From Oceaniglobus ichthyenteri (GTDB taxonomy: Bacteria > Pseudomonadota > Alphaproteobacteria > Rhodobacterales > Rhodobacteraceae), in contig NZ_QAGK01000007.1 of NCBI RefSeq assembly GCF_003057885.1, positions 62,001-126,000 of the forward strand: a DNA stretch of 64,000 bases, given 5' to 3'. The translations under genes were made by a program, and so were the position numbers. Shown here piece after piece: positions 17,085-24,642 of this stretch (position 1 is the first letter of the stretch; every line of letters begins with the position of its first letter). The notes beneath the pieces were generated by a model. The model saw nothing but the letters and a program-made list of their open reading frames with translations. It ran no database searches and was not told the DNA's origin.

Positions 17085-18023
17085 TTAGCCTTTCAGCATC
17101 ATCTGATAGGACAGCGGTACATAGGCAAATCCGCCCTCACCACGGGTATCGACATAGCCGACACCGGGAAACGGCATGTGATAGCCAACCAGCGGAATCC
17201 GCTCGGCCGCCACCATGCCCAATATCTTTTTTCGGCTTTGCGCCGCGGCGGATTTATCCATGTCAAACCGCACCTCCCATTCGGGGTGGGCCAGCGACCA
17301 TACATAATGGTTGGCCGTGTCGGCCATAAGCAGCAACCGCTCCTCACCCGATTCAAGGTGATAGGTCATATGCCCTGGTGTGTGGCCAAAGGCGGCGATT
17401 GCGGTGATGCCCGACACCGGCGCGTCGCCATCTGCGATGAATGTCATCTTGTCGGCCAATGGCGCGACCTTGGCTTTGAAACCGTCATTATCGGCATTTG
17501 ACCAATGGTCATATTCCACCTGTCCGGTGACATAGCGCGCGTTGGGGAATGTGGGCGTGTCACCCTCGATCAACCCACCAATGTGATCGCCGTGCATATG
17601 GGTGATGACCACGACGGTGATATCGTCGGGCGCATAACCCGCAGCGGACAGGGCGGCGGTGATGCCTGCGGCGTTCAGCCCGGTATCAAACAGCACAACT
17701 TCGCCGCCGGTATTTACCACCGTTGGGGTAAAGAAAAACTGTGACGCATCCGTCGGAATGAAATTGGCGCGCGAGACTTCGCCAAATTCTTCGGCGCTGA
17801 CGTTCATGCCAAAGGTGCCTTGGGGATCCTCCACCGTGCGGGTGCCCGCCAACAAAGTTGAGACATTGAAATCGCCAATGGAAAACGCGTGGTGCACCGG
17901 TGCGGGCGCGGCTGCGCTGTGGCCTGCGGCGCGCACAAGCCCCGGTAAAGCCGCAGCAGCGGGCAGGGCGGCGGCCCCCAAAAGGGCACTGCGACGGGTC
18001 AGCGAAGGAGAAGGAAAGCGCAT
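17085..18023 (-). CDS. Tat-exported MBL-fold metallohydrolase
   Basis: The protein has 312 residues from the ATG at 18023 (GGAG before it). The N-terminus carries a twin-arginine signal (SLTRRSALLGAAALP, then an Ala-rich h-region ending VRAAG). The metallo-beta-lactamase fold is shown by THMHGDHIGG, HTPGHMTYH and MADTANH, giving a complete dinuclear metal site. Fold members include lactonases and arylsulfatase-like hydrolases; I cannot assign the substrate. The periplasmic location follows from the Tat signal. Confidence 0.9.
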   Translation of the reverse strand: MRFPSPSLTRRSALLGAAALPAAAALPGLVRAAGHSAAAPAPVHHAFSIGDFNVSTLLAGTRTVEDPQGTFGMNVSAEEFGEVSRANFIPTDASQFFFTPTVVNTGGEVVLFDTGLNAAGITAALSAAGYAPDDITVVVITHMHGDHIGGLIEGDTPTFPNARYVTGQVEYDHWSNADNDGFKAKVAPLADKMTFIADGDAPVSGITAIAAFGHTPGHMTYHLESGEERLLLMADTANHYVWSLAHPEWEVRFDMDKSAAAQSRKKILGMVAAERIPLVGYHMPFPGVGYVDTRGEGGFAYVPLSYQMMLKG

Positions 18024-18113
18024 TGATTGTCTCCACATAATGAAAATGATTTCGAACAGTTAGGCCAAAGGTGCCTGTCGTCGAGCGTACACACGCGATT
18101 GTGCCCCCTGCGA

Positions 18114-18518
18114 TCATTCCCACCAGCGGTCGATCTGGGCGATGTCGCCATCGCTCCAGCCGAAATGATGGGCCATTTCATGGATTAGAACATGGGTCAC
18201 GATTTCTCCCAAGCTGATATTGCCCCGCGCCACCCATTCATCCAGAATCGGGCGGCGAAACAGCCAGATCACATCGGGGCCATGGGGCTGATCCAAAAAG
18301 GATTTTTCGGTCAGCGGGATGCCATCGTAAAGCCCGGTCAATGAAAACGGATCGTCGATATCCATCGCGCGCAGCATGGAATCGGGTGCGAAATCCTCAA
18401 TCCGCAGCACGACATCGCGCGACCGGTCGCGCAGATCAGCGGGCAGGGCGGCGCGCGCCGCTTCGGCCAATGTTGCGAAATCATTTATATCGGGGGCAAT
18501 CAGGCTGTGCATATCCAT
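18114..18518 (-). CDS. Zincin-like metallopeptidase family protein
   Basis: A small protein of 134 residues with HEMAHHFGWSDGD, the HExxH zinc site of the DUF1025/zincin-like family, placed near the C-terminus as is usual there. No signal peptide. The frame extends upstream to 18842, but that part overlaps gltX on the other strand, so the ATG at 18518 (or 18512) is taken. Biological role unknown. It is divergent from the first gltX copy. Confidence 0.88.
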   Translation of the reverse strand: MDMHSLIAPDINDFATLAEAARAALPADLRDRSRDVVLRIEDFAPDSMLRAMDIDDPFSLTGLYDGIPLTEKSFLDQPHGPDVIWLFRRPILDEWVARGNISLGEIVTHVLIHEMAHHFGWSDGDIAQIDRWWE

Positions 18519-18623
18519 CCGTTGCACATGGGCGCTGGGCAAGCGGGTGCAAGGGGCGGATCGGTCAGATTTCTGGACAATCCCGCCCGGCTGTGGAATG
18601 GAACCCCCAACCAGGAGAGCCCA

Positions 18624-19943
18624 ATGACCACCACCCGTTTTGCCCCATCGCCCACCGGATATATCCACATCGGCAACCTGCGCACCGCGCTGATGAATTA
18701 CATGATCGCGCGCAAGGCGGGCGGCACGTTCATCCTGCGTCTGGATGACACTGACCCCGAGCGCAGCAAACAGGAATATGCCGACGCCATTCAGGAAGAT
18801 CTGGAATGGCTGGGCCTGACCTGGGACAGGGTTGAACGGCAAAGCGACCGGTTAGACCGCTACATGGCGGCCGCCGACAGCTTACGCGACAAGGGGCGGT
18901 TTTATGAGGGGTTTGAAACCCCGGTTGAGTTGGACCTGAAGCGCAAGAAACAACTGAACATGGGCAAACCGCCGGTCTATGACCGCGCCGCGCTGGCCCT
19001 GTCGGAAGATGAGAAGGCGGCGCTGCGCGCCGAGCGCAGCCCCCATTGGCGATTCAAGCTGGATCAAGAGCGGATCAATTGGACCGACGGCGTATTGGGC
19101 GACATTTCGATTGATGCGGCCAGCGTCAGTGACCCGGTTTTGATCCGGGGCGATGGCCAGGTTTTGTATACCCTCGCCTCGGTCGTCGATGATACCGATA
19201 TGGGTGTGACCCATGTGGTGCGCGGCTCTGACCATGTGACCAACACCGCCACGCAAATTCAGATCATGGCGGCGCTGGGCCATGGCCACCCGGAATTTGC
19301 CCACCATTCCCTGTTGACCGGCCCCCAAGGCGAAGCGCTGTCAAAACGCCTTGGCACCTTGGCCCTGCGCGATTTGCGGGCGGCGGGGGTAGAGCCCATG
19401 GCGCTTTTGTCGCTGATGGCGCGGCTTGGGTCGTCGCAACCGGTGGAAATGCACCTGTCGCTGGATGAATTGATCGACGGGTTCGATATTTCCAATTTCG
19501 GCTCGGCCCCCACGAAATTCGATGCCGACGATCTAAAACCGCTGACCGCGCGCGCATTGGCGGCGATGCCGTTCGATAAAATGGCCGATGACATTGCCGC
19601 GCTGGGCGTGCCCGGTGACATTGCGCCGCAGTTTTGGGAGGTGGTAAAGGGCAACATCGCCACGCGCGGCGAAATGGCCGATTGGTGGTCATTGATGCGC
19701 GATGGCGCCAGCGCAACCGTGGCCGAGGAAGACGCCGCATTCATCACCGAGGCGTTTGGCCTGTTGCCAGAGCCGCCCTATGGCCCCGATGCCTGGGCCA
19801 CCTGGACTTCAGCGGTGAAAGAGGCAACCGGGCGCAAGGGGCGTGGATTGTTCATGCCCCTGCGCCATGCGGTTACCGGGCGCAGCCATGGCCCCGAAAT
19901 GGCCGAACTGATGCCGCTGTTGCAGACAAAACCACAGGCATGA
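18624..19943 (+). CDS. gltX: Glutamate-tRNA ligase, first copy
   Basis: The protein has 439 residues. The class I signature is PSPTGYIHIGNLRTALMNY (HIGH motif HIGN), and the KMSKS loop appears as EALSKRLGTLALRD. LRLDDTDPERSKQEY is typical of GluRS. The ATG at 18624 follows AGGAGAGCCCA. A second, longer gltX is at 50649-52064; alphaproteobacteria often hold one copy charging tRNA-Glu and another able to charge tRNA-Gln for the amidation route. The altered KMSKS (SKRLG instead of SKRHG) marks this copy as the diverged one. Its stop overlaps the phzF-like start as ATGA. Confidence 0.94.
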   Translation: MTTTRFAPSPTGYIHIGNLRTALMNYMIARKAGGTFILRLDDTDPERSKQEYADAIQEDLEWLGLTWDRVERQSDRLDRYMAAADSLRDKGRFYEGFETPVELDLKRKKQLNMGKPPVYDRAALALSEDEKAALRAERSPHWRFKLDQERINWTDGVLGDISIDAASVSDPVLIRGDGQVLYTLASVVDDTDMGVTHVVRGSDHVTNTATQIQIMAALGHGHPEFAHHSLLTGPQGEALSKRLGTLALRDLRAAGVEPMALLSLMARLGSSQPVEMHLSLDELIDGFDISNFGSAPTKFDADDLKPLTARALAAMPFDKMADDIAALGVPGDIAPQFWEVVKGNIATRGEMADWWSLMRDGASATVAEEDAAFITEAFGLLPEPPYGPDAWATWTSAVKEATGRKGRGLFMPLRHAVTGRSHGPEMAELMPLLQTKPQA

Positions 19944-20770
19944 AACGGCGGTTCATTCAGGCCGATGTGTTTTCCGATCAGGCGACGCGCGGCAATGGAT
20001 TGGCTGTCATTGTTGACGCTGACGGGCTGAGTGATCAGCAAATGCAACACTTTGCCGCGTGGACCAACCTGGCCGAAACCACATTTATCCTGCCACCCAC
20101 CGATCCTGCTGCCGATTACCGGGTGCGGATTTTTACGCCGGGGCGCGAAATGCCGTTTGCCGGGCATCCGACCCTGGGCAGTTGTGCCGCCTGGCTGCAT
20201 ACGGGTGGCGCGCCGAAAACGCCGGGCCGGGTGATGCAAGAATGTCAGATCGGGTTGGTCGAAATTGACCAGACCGGGCCAACCCCCGCCTTTGTCGCGC
20301 CGCCAACGGCAATCAGCGATATGCCACGGGCACAGCGCGATGGTTTGGCAACGGCGCTGAAGCTGGCCCGCGGTGATATTTTGCGCGCCGCGATCCTGGA
20401 TAATGGGCCAGTGTGGCAGGTTCTGGAACTGTCCAGCGCCGAGGCCGCATTGGCCGTGGATGAAACGCTGGTGCGTTGGCCCGAACATGTGGCCGTCGCC
20501 GTGATGGGCGCCCACAGCAGCGGCGATTGCGCCTATGAGGTGCGCAATATTTCCCCCTCAAGCGGGATGAGCGAGGATCCGGTGACGGGTTCCCTGTGTT
20601 CGGCAGTGGCCAAGTGGTTGGACCATCAGGGCCGTCTGGGCGATGGATTTATCTTTGCCCAAGGCACCAAATTGGGCCGTTTGGGCCGGATCAGCGTGCG
20701 CCGCCGGGGCGCGGATATCCTGATTGGTGGTCATACGACGGTGGTGATTGACGGCACTGTCAACCTTTAG
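19940..20770 (+). CDS. PhzF family isomerase/epimerase-like protein
   Basis: The protein has 276 residues. RGNGLAVIVDADGL, the catalytic-Glu block WTNLAETTFILPP, RIFTPGREMPFAGHPTLGS and ISPSSGMSEDPVTGS are diagnostic of the PhzF fold (duplicated diaminopimelate-epimerase-like domains). It is translationally coupled to gltX and followed nine bases later by the MATE gene, so the three form one unit. Most PhzF relatives outside phenazine clusters have unknown substrates, and no phenazine genes are nearby. Confidence 0.92.
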   Translation: MKRRFIQADVFSDQATRGNGLAVIVDADGLSDQQMQHFAAWTNLAETTFILPPTDPAADYRVRIFTPGREMPFAGHPTLGSCAAWLHTGGAPKTPGRVMQECQIGLVEIDQTGPTPAFVAPPTAISDMPRAQRDGLATALKLARGDILRAAILDNGPVWQVLELSSAEAALAVDETLVRWPEHVAVAVMGAHSSGDCAYEVRNISPSSGMSEDPVTGSLCSAVAKWLDHQGRLGDGFIFAQGTKLGRLGRISVRRRGADILIGGHTTVVIDGTVNL

Positions 20771-20779
20771 GGGGCAGCA

Positions 20780-22174
20780 ATGGCGCAACCGGCAAAATTT
20801 CTGACAGGCAATCTGTTTCGTCATATTACGGTCATGTCCCTGACCGCGTCGGTGGGGCTGACCGCTGTTTTCCTGGTTGATTTCGTCGATATGATTTTCA
20901 TCTCGATGCTGGGCAAGGCCGAATTGGCCGCGGCGGTGGGATATGCCGGGGCGATCCTGTTTTTCACCACCTCCTTTGGCATTGGCATGGCGATTTCTGC
21001 GGGGGCCTTGGTGTCGCGGGCACTGGGTGCGGGTGACGTGCGGTTGGCGCGGGCCAGGGCCACCAACACCCTGATCCTGGGCGTGGCGTTTGGGGTGATT
21101 TTCGCGGCGCTTGTCTGGCTGAATCTGGCCTTTCTCGCAGGGTTGCTGGGCGCGAGCGATGAAACCCTGGACTTGGCCGTGGGGTATTTACAGATTGTCG
21201 TGCCTTCGATGCCGTTTGCGATGCTGGGCATGGTGGGGGGCGCGATTTTGCGCGCCCATGGCGCGGCGCGGCGCGCGATGATGGCCACCATATATGGCGG
21301 AGTGGTCAATGCGGTGCTTGACCCGATCCTGATCTTTGGGCTTGATCTGGAACTGACCGGCGCGGCCCTTGCGTCAGTCGTGGCGCGGGTGACGATTGCG
21401 ATCACCGCGCTGTTGCCGATCATCCGCTATTATGGCGGGTTTGACCGCCCCTCGCTCCGCGCGTTGATGCCCGATTTGCGGCCCGTCGCGGCGATTGCGG
21501 CCCCAGCAATCCTGACCCAGATGGCCACGCCGATCGGGCAGGGCTTTGTCACCCGCGCCATGGCGCAATACGGCGAAGAGGCGGTGGCGGGCATGGCCAT
21601 CGTGGCGCGGATGACGCCGGTGGCCTTTGGTGTTGTGTTTGCCCTGTCGGGGGCGGTGGGGCCGATCATCGGGCAGAATTTCGGCGCCGGTCAACACGAC
21701 CGGGTCAAGGTGGCATTTCGCGATGCGCTGATTTTTGTCGGGCTTTTCTGTGTGGTGATGGCGACGCTGCTTTTTGCGCTGCGCGCGCCGATTGCTGCGC
21801 TGTTCGGGGCCACGGGGCTGACACGCGATCTGGTGTATTTGTTCTGTGGCCCACTGGCCCTGGCGTTCTGGTTCAACGGTGTGATCTTTGTGGGCAACGC
21901 GGCGTTCAACAACTTGGGCCATCCGTTTTATTCCACATGGGTCAATTGGGGGCGGCACACATTGGGCACAATCCCGCTGGCCCTGTGGGGTGGGTGGATG
22001 TTTGGCGCGCCGGGCGTGTTGATCGGACAGGCGGGCGGCGGGGTCGTGTTTGGCCTGCTGGCAATCTGGCTGGCGCGCCGGGTGATGGCACGTTCACATT
22101 CCGAGCGACCTGCGCCGCGCTATCCGTTTCAGCGGCAATCGCGCCTGATGGCGCTGCTGCATATGCGCCGTTAG
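20780..22174 (+). CDS. MATE family efflux transporter
   Basis: The protein has 464 residues and about 12 membrane helices in two six-helix halves. MatE domains start near residues 15 and 240 (SVGLTAVFLVDFVDMIFISMLG and LTQMATPIGQGFVTRAM). It exports cationic drugs or metabolites using an ion gradient. The substrate cannot be told; coupling to the PhzF-like gene hints at a small-molecule link. Its stop overlaps the convergent GGCT-like gene by four bases. Confidence 0.95.
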   Translation: MAQPAKFLTGNLFRHITVMSLTASVGLTAVFLVDFVDMIFISMLGKAELAAAVGYAGAILFFTTSFGIGMAISAGALVSRALGAGDVRLARARATNTLILGVAFGVIFAALVWLNLAFLAGLLGASDETLDLAVGYLQIVVPSMPFAMLGMVGGAILRAHGAARRAMMATIYGGVVNAVLDPILIFGLDLELTGAALASVVARVTIAITALLPIIRYYGGFDRPSLRALMPDLRPVAAIAAPAILTQMATPIGQGFVTRAMAQYGEEAVAGMAIVARMTPVAFGVVFALSGAVGPIIGQNFGAGQHDRVKVAFRDALIFVGLFCVVMATLLFALRAPIAALFGATGLTRDLVYLFCGPLALAFWFNGVIFVGNAAFNNLGHPFYSTWVNWGRHTLGTIPLALWGGWMFGAPGVLIGQAGGGVVFGLLAIWLARRVMARSHSERPAPRYPFQRQSRLMALLHMRR

Positions 22175-22698
22175 GCGACGCGCGCCAGATACCGGTCAAC
22201 CAAGGCACGGTCTTGCGCACTCAGAATCTGATGGCGCGGATAAAGAGGCGCGGCGCGGTCATCAAGGATCGGCGCGTTCCAGCCGTCTGTGGTGTCAAAA
22301 AACCGTGCCACGCCGTCGGGGCCAAAATGGCGGGCAAACCCCTGTACCACCACATCCAGATAGCTGAGGTATATCGGCTGTGTCCGGGCGGGCAGCGGGT
22401 GTTTATCTTGTGCGATGGTGTAAACGGCGACAGAATCGCCTGCGATTTCGGCACTGGCGCGATCATAGTGCATTTCGCGCGCATCCAGCGCCGCCCAATC
22501 GGCATTGGGCACCCGGGCAATCGCCCCGTCGATGATGCCCCCCTCGGTTGGCACCGCCGTCAGGAACGCGGCATCCTGCACCGCGGTTTGCCGCCACACC
22601 CGGCGCCATCCCGGCAATGTGGCCGGGCGCAGATCGGGATAGGTGTGAGTGGCGCAGTTGACCAACGACCCATAGCCAAAGAACAAAGGATCACGCAT
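22171..22698 (-). CDS. Gamma-glutamylcyclotransferase-like (AIG2/GGCT fold) protein
   Basis: The protein has 175 residues from the ATG at 22698. The signature FFGYGSLVN begins at residue 5, as in GGCT/AIG2 proteins, and the general-acid Glu is probably in LDAREMHYDR. The family cleaves gamma-glutamyl peptides to 5-oxoproline, but AIG2-like members vary. It is convergent with the MATE gene and divergent from gcvT. Confidence 0.85.
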   Translation of the reverse strand: MRDPLFFGYGSLVNCATHTYPDLRPATLPGWRRVWRQTAVQDAAFLTAVPTEGGIIDGAIARVPNADWAALDAREMHYDRASAEIAGDSVAVYTIAQDKHPLPARTQPIYLSYLDVVVQGFARHFGPDGVARFFDTTDGWNAPILDDRAAPLYPRHQILSAQDRALVDRYLARVA

Positions 22699-22963
22699 CT
22701 GTTTTGCCTTTCCGTTTTCCGCCTGACGCACGTCTGTGTTTCAAATCGTCAATCGGTGTGTATAGTCAACCCCGCCAGCGCCGCCCACCCCCGCGGCGTG
22801 CCGGTTTTTGCTGCGCATAAATGTCGCCCATGAATGGCGCGTGAAATGCTTTGACCCGGTTGATAAGGACGACGAAACAGGCCACTCTGGCGGGATGAAA
22901 AAGGCGATGACGCGCCGGAGCGATGCCATGATCGGCGCCGTGCGCCATAGGGGGGGATGCAGT

Positions 22964-24097
22964 GTGACGGAAGAGTTGAAGCAAACGGTTTTGCACGATT
23001 TGCACGTTGATCTGGGCGCCAGGATGGTGCCCTTTGCCGGGTATTCGATGCCGGTGCAATATCCCATGGGCGTCATGAAAGAGCATTTGCACTGTCGCGC
23101 GGCGGCGGGTCTGTTTGATGTGTCGCATATGGGGCAGGTGGCGGTGTATCCGAAATCTGGCAATCTGGAAGACGCGGCGCGCGCGCTGGAAGCGATTGTT
23201 CCGGTGAATGTGATCGGCGTCGCCGAAGGGCGTCAGCGCTATGGCCTGTTTACCAATGATGCGGGCGGCATTCTGGATGATATGATGATTGCCAACCGGG
23301 GCGATCATTTGTTCGTGGTGGTCAATGCCGGGTGCAAGGTGGGCGACATCGCCCATATGCGCGCCCATCTGGGAGATACCTGCACGATCACCGAACTGTC
23401 GGATCGTGCGCTTTTGGCGTTGCAGGGGCCAAAGGCCGAAACGGTTGTGTCAGCCCTGGTGCCTGATGTGGCGGCGATGCGGTTCATGGATGTGATCGGC
23501 GTTGAATCAGAATACGGGCCGCTGATTGTGTCACGCTCGGGCTATACCGGCGAAGACGGGTTTGAAATATCGGTGCCCAATCAACACGCCGAGGATTTGG
23601 CCCGCGCCCTGTTGGCCCATGATGATGTCGCGCCCATCGGTTTGGGGGCGCGCGATTCCCTGCGCCTTGAGGCGGGGTTGTGCCTGTATGGCCATGACAT
23701 TGATGCCACCACCACACCGGTTGAGGCGGCGCTGGGCTGGGCCATTCAAAAGGTGCGCCGCACCGGCGGTGAGCGGGCAGGCGGGTTTCCCGGCGCCGAC
23801 GTGATTCTGGATCAGCTGGACAATGGCGCGCCGCGCACCCGGATCGGGCTGCGCCCCGAAGGCCGTGCGCCGATGCGCGAAGGCACCGAATTGTTCGCCA
23901 CCGATGCGGGCGGCGATCCGATTGGCCGGGTCACATCGGGGGCATTCGGGCCCAGTATTGCGGCGCCAATGTCGATGGCCTATGTCCCGCCGGACTATGC
24001 CGCGCCTGATACCGTTCTGTTTGCCGAATTGCGCGGCAAACGTGCCCCCGCCCGGGTCGTGACCCTGCCGTTCCGCCCCGCCACATTCAAACGCTAA
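22964..24097 (+). CDS. gcvT: Glycine cleavage system aminomethyltransferase (T protein)
   Basis: The protein has 377 residues from a GTG at 22964 preceded by AGGGGGG. An upstream in-frame extension to 22808 is low-complexity and unlike GcvT. The sequence VPFAGYSMPVQYPMGVMKEHLHCR, GLFDVSHMGQ and SRSGYTGEDGFEI are family hallmarks; the catalytic Asp lies near the N-terminal folate pocket. It transfers the methylene group from the H-protein lipoamide to tetrahydrofolate. It is the first gene of gcvT-gcvH-gcvP. No complete glycine riboswitch was recognised in 22699-22963. Confidence 0.96.
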   Translation: MTEELKQTVLHDLHVDLGARMVPFAGYSMPVQYPMGVMKEHLHCRAAAGLFDVSHMGQVAVYPKSGNLEDAARALEAIVPVNVIGVAEGRQRYGLFTNDAGGILDDMMIANRGDHLFVVVNAGCKVGDIAHMRAHLGDTCTITELSDRALLALQGPKAETVVSALVPDVAAMRFMDVIGVESEYGPLIVSRSGYTGEDGFEISVPNQHAEDLARALLAHDDVAPIGLGARDSLRLEAGLCLYGHDIDATTTPVEAALGWAIQKVRRTGGERAGGFPGADVILDQLDNGAPRTRIGLRPEGRAPMREGTELFATDAGGDPIGRVTSGAFGPSIAAPMSMAYVPPDYAAPDTVLFAELRGKRAPARVVTLPFRPATFKR

Positions 24098-24122
24098 GAC
24101 AAAAATATTGAGGACTCCCCCC

Positions 24123-24485
24123 ATGATGAAATTTACCGAAGAACATGAATGGTTGCGCGTCGAAGATGACCTGGTCGTGGTCGGCATCACCGAACATGCG
24201 GCCGAACAACTGGGCGATCTGGTGTTTGTCGAACTGCCCGAAGAAGGGCGCACCGTGGTCAAGGACGAAGAAGTCGTCGTGATCGAATCGGTCAAGGCCG
24301 CATCCGACATCATGGCCCCGGTTGACGGCGAAATCGTCGAAGTGAACGACGCCCTGATCGACAACCCCGCGCTGGTCAACGAAGATGCCACCGGCAACGG
24401 CTGGTTCTTCAAGATGAAGCTTGAGGATATGTCGGTGCTGGATGAGATGCTGGACGAAGACGCCTATCTGAAATTTATCGGTTAA
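24123..24485 (+). CDS. gcvH: Glycine cleavage system H protein
   Basis: The protein has 120 residues. MKFTEEHEWL opens the hammerhead lipoyl domain and the lipoylated Lys is in VVVIESVKAASDIMAPV. It shuttles the aminomethyl group between GcvP and GcvT. ATG at 24123, with a second ATG directly after; GAGG is nine bases upstream. It lies 25 bases after gcvT and is separated from gcvP by a long palindrome and terminator-like hairpin. Confidence 0.97.
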   Translation: MMKFTEEHEWLRVEDDLVVVGITEHAAEQLGDLVFVELPEEGRTVVKDEEVVVIESVKAASDIMAPVDGEIVEVNDALIDNPALVNEDATGNGWFFKMKLEDMSVLDEMLDEDAYLKFIG

Positions 24486-24519
24486 GCTTGGTGTAGGCGC
24501 CGCGCCAAAAGGTTAAGAG

Positions 24520-24597
24520 CCTCCGGCGGGGATATTTTAAGCAAGAAAAAGCAGCATGCCTTGGATTTTTTCTTGCTTAAAATATCCCCGCCGGAGG
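24520..24597. repeat. 31-base perfect inverted repeat, paired copies B1/B2 of the GGATATTT element
   Basis: The left arm 24520-24550 (CCTCCGGCGGGGATATTTTA, then AGCAAGAAAAA) is exactly mirrored by the right arm 24567-24597, with a 16-base loop. Each arm is a copy of the dispersed repeat also found at 13726 and 57409. It would form a very stable hairpin between gcvH and gcvP. Confidence 0.92.
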
Positions 24598-24599
24598 CC

Positions 24600-24625
24600 A
24601 GGCCGCGCGCAGCGGGGCCTTTTTT
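24600..24625 (+). terminator. Terminator-like hairpin before gcvP
   Basis: AGGCC...GGCCT stem around a GC-rich loop, followed by TTTTTT (24620-24625). With the preceding palindrome it should reduce read-through from gcvTH into gcvP. Confidence 0.65.
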
Positions 24626-24642
24626 AAGCTTCGGAGATGATC

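Noticed and set aside
22740-22963. Glycine riboswitch upstream of gcvT
   Set aside because: Only fragments (AAGGACGACG, ACTCTGGCGGG) recall the aptamer; the GGAGAG and CGCCGAAGG cores are missing. A covariance-model search for the gcvT/glycine RNA would settle it.
24637-24639. ATG at 24637 as gcvP start
   Set aside because: GGAG touches this ATG directly; the ATG six bases on has proper spacing.
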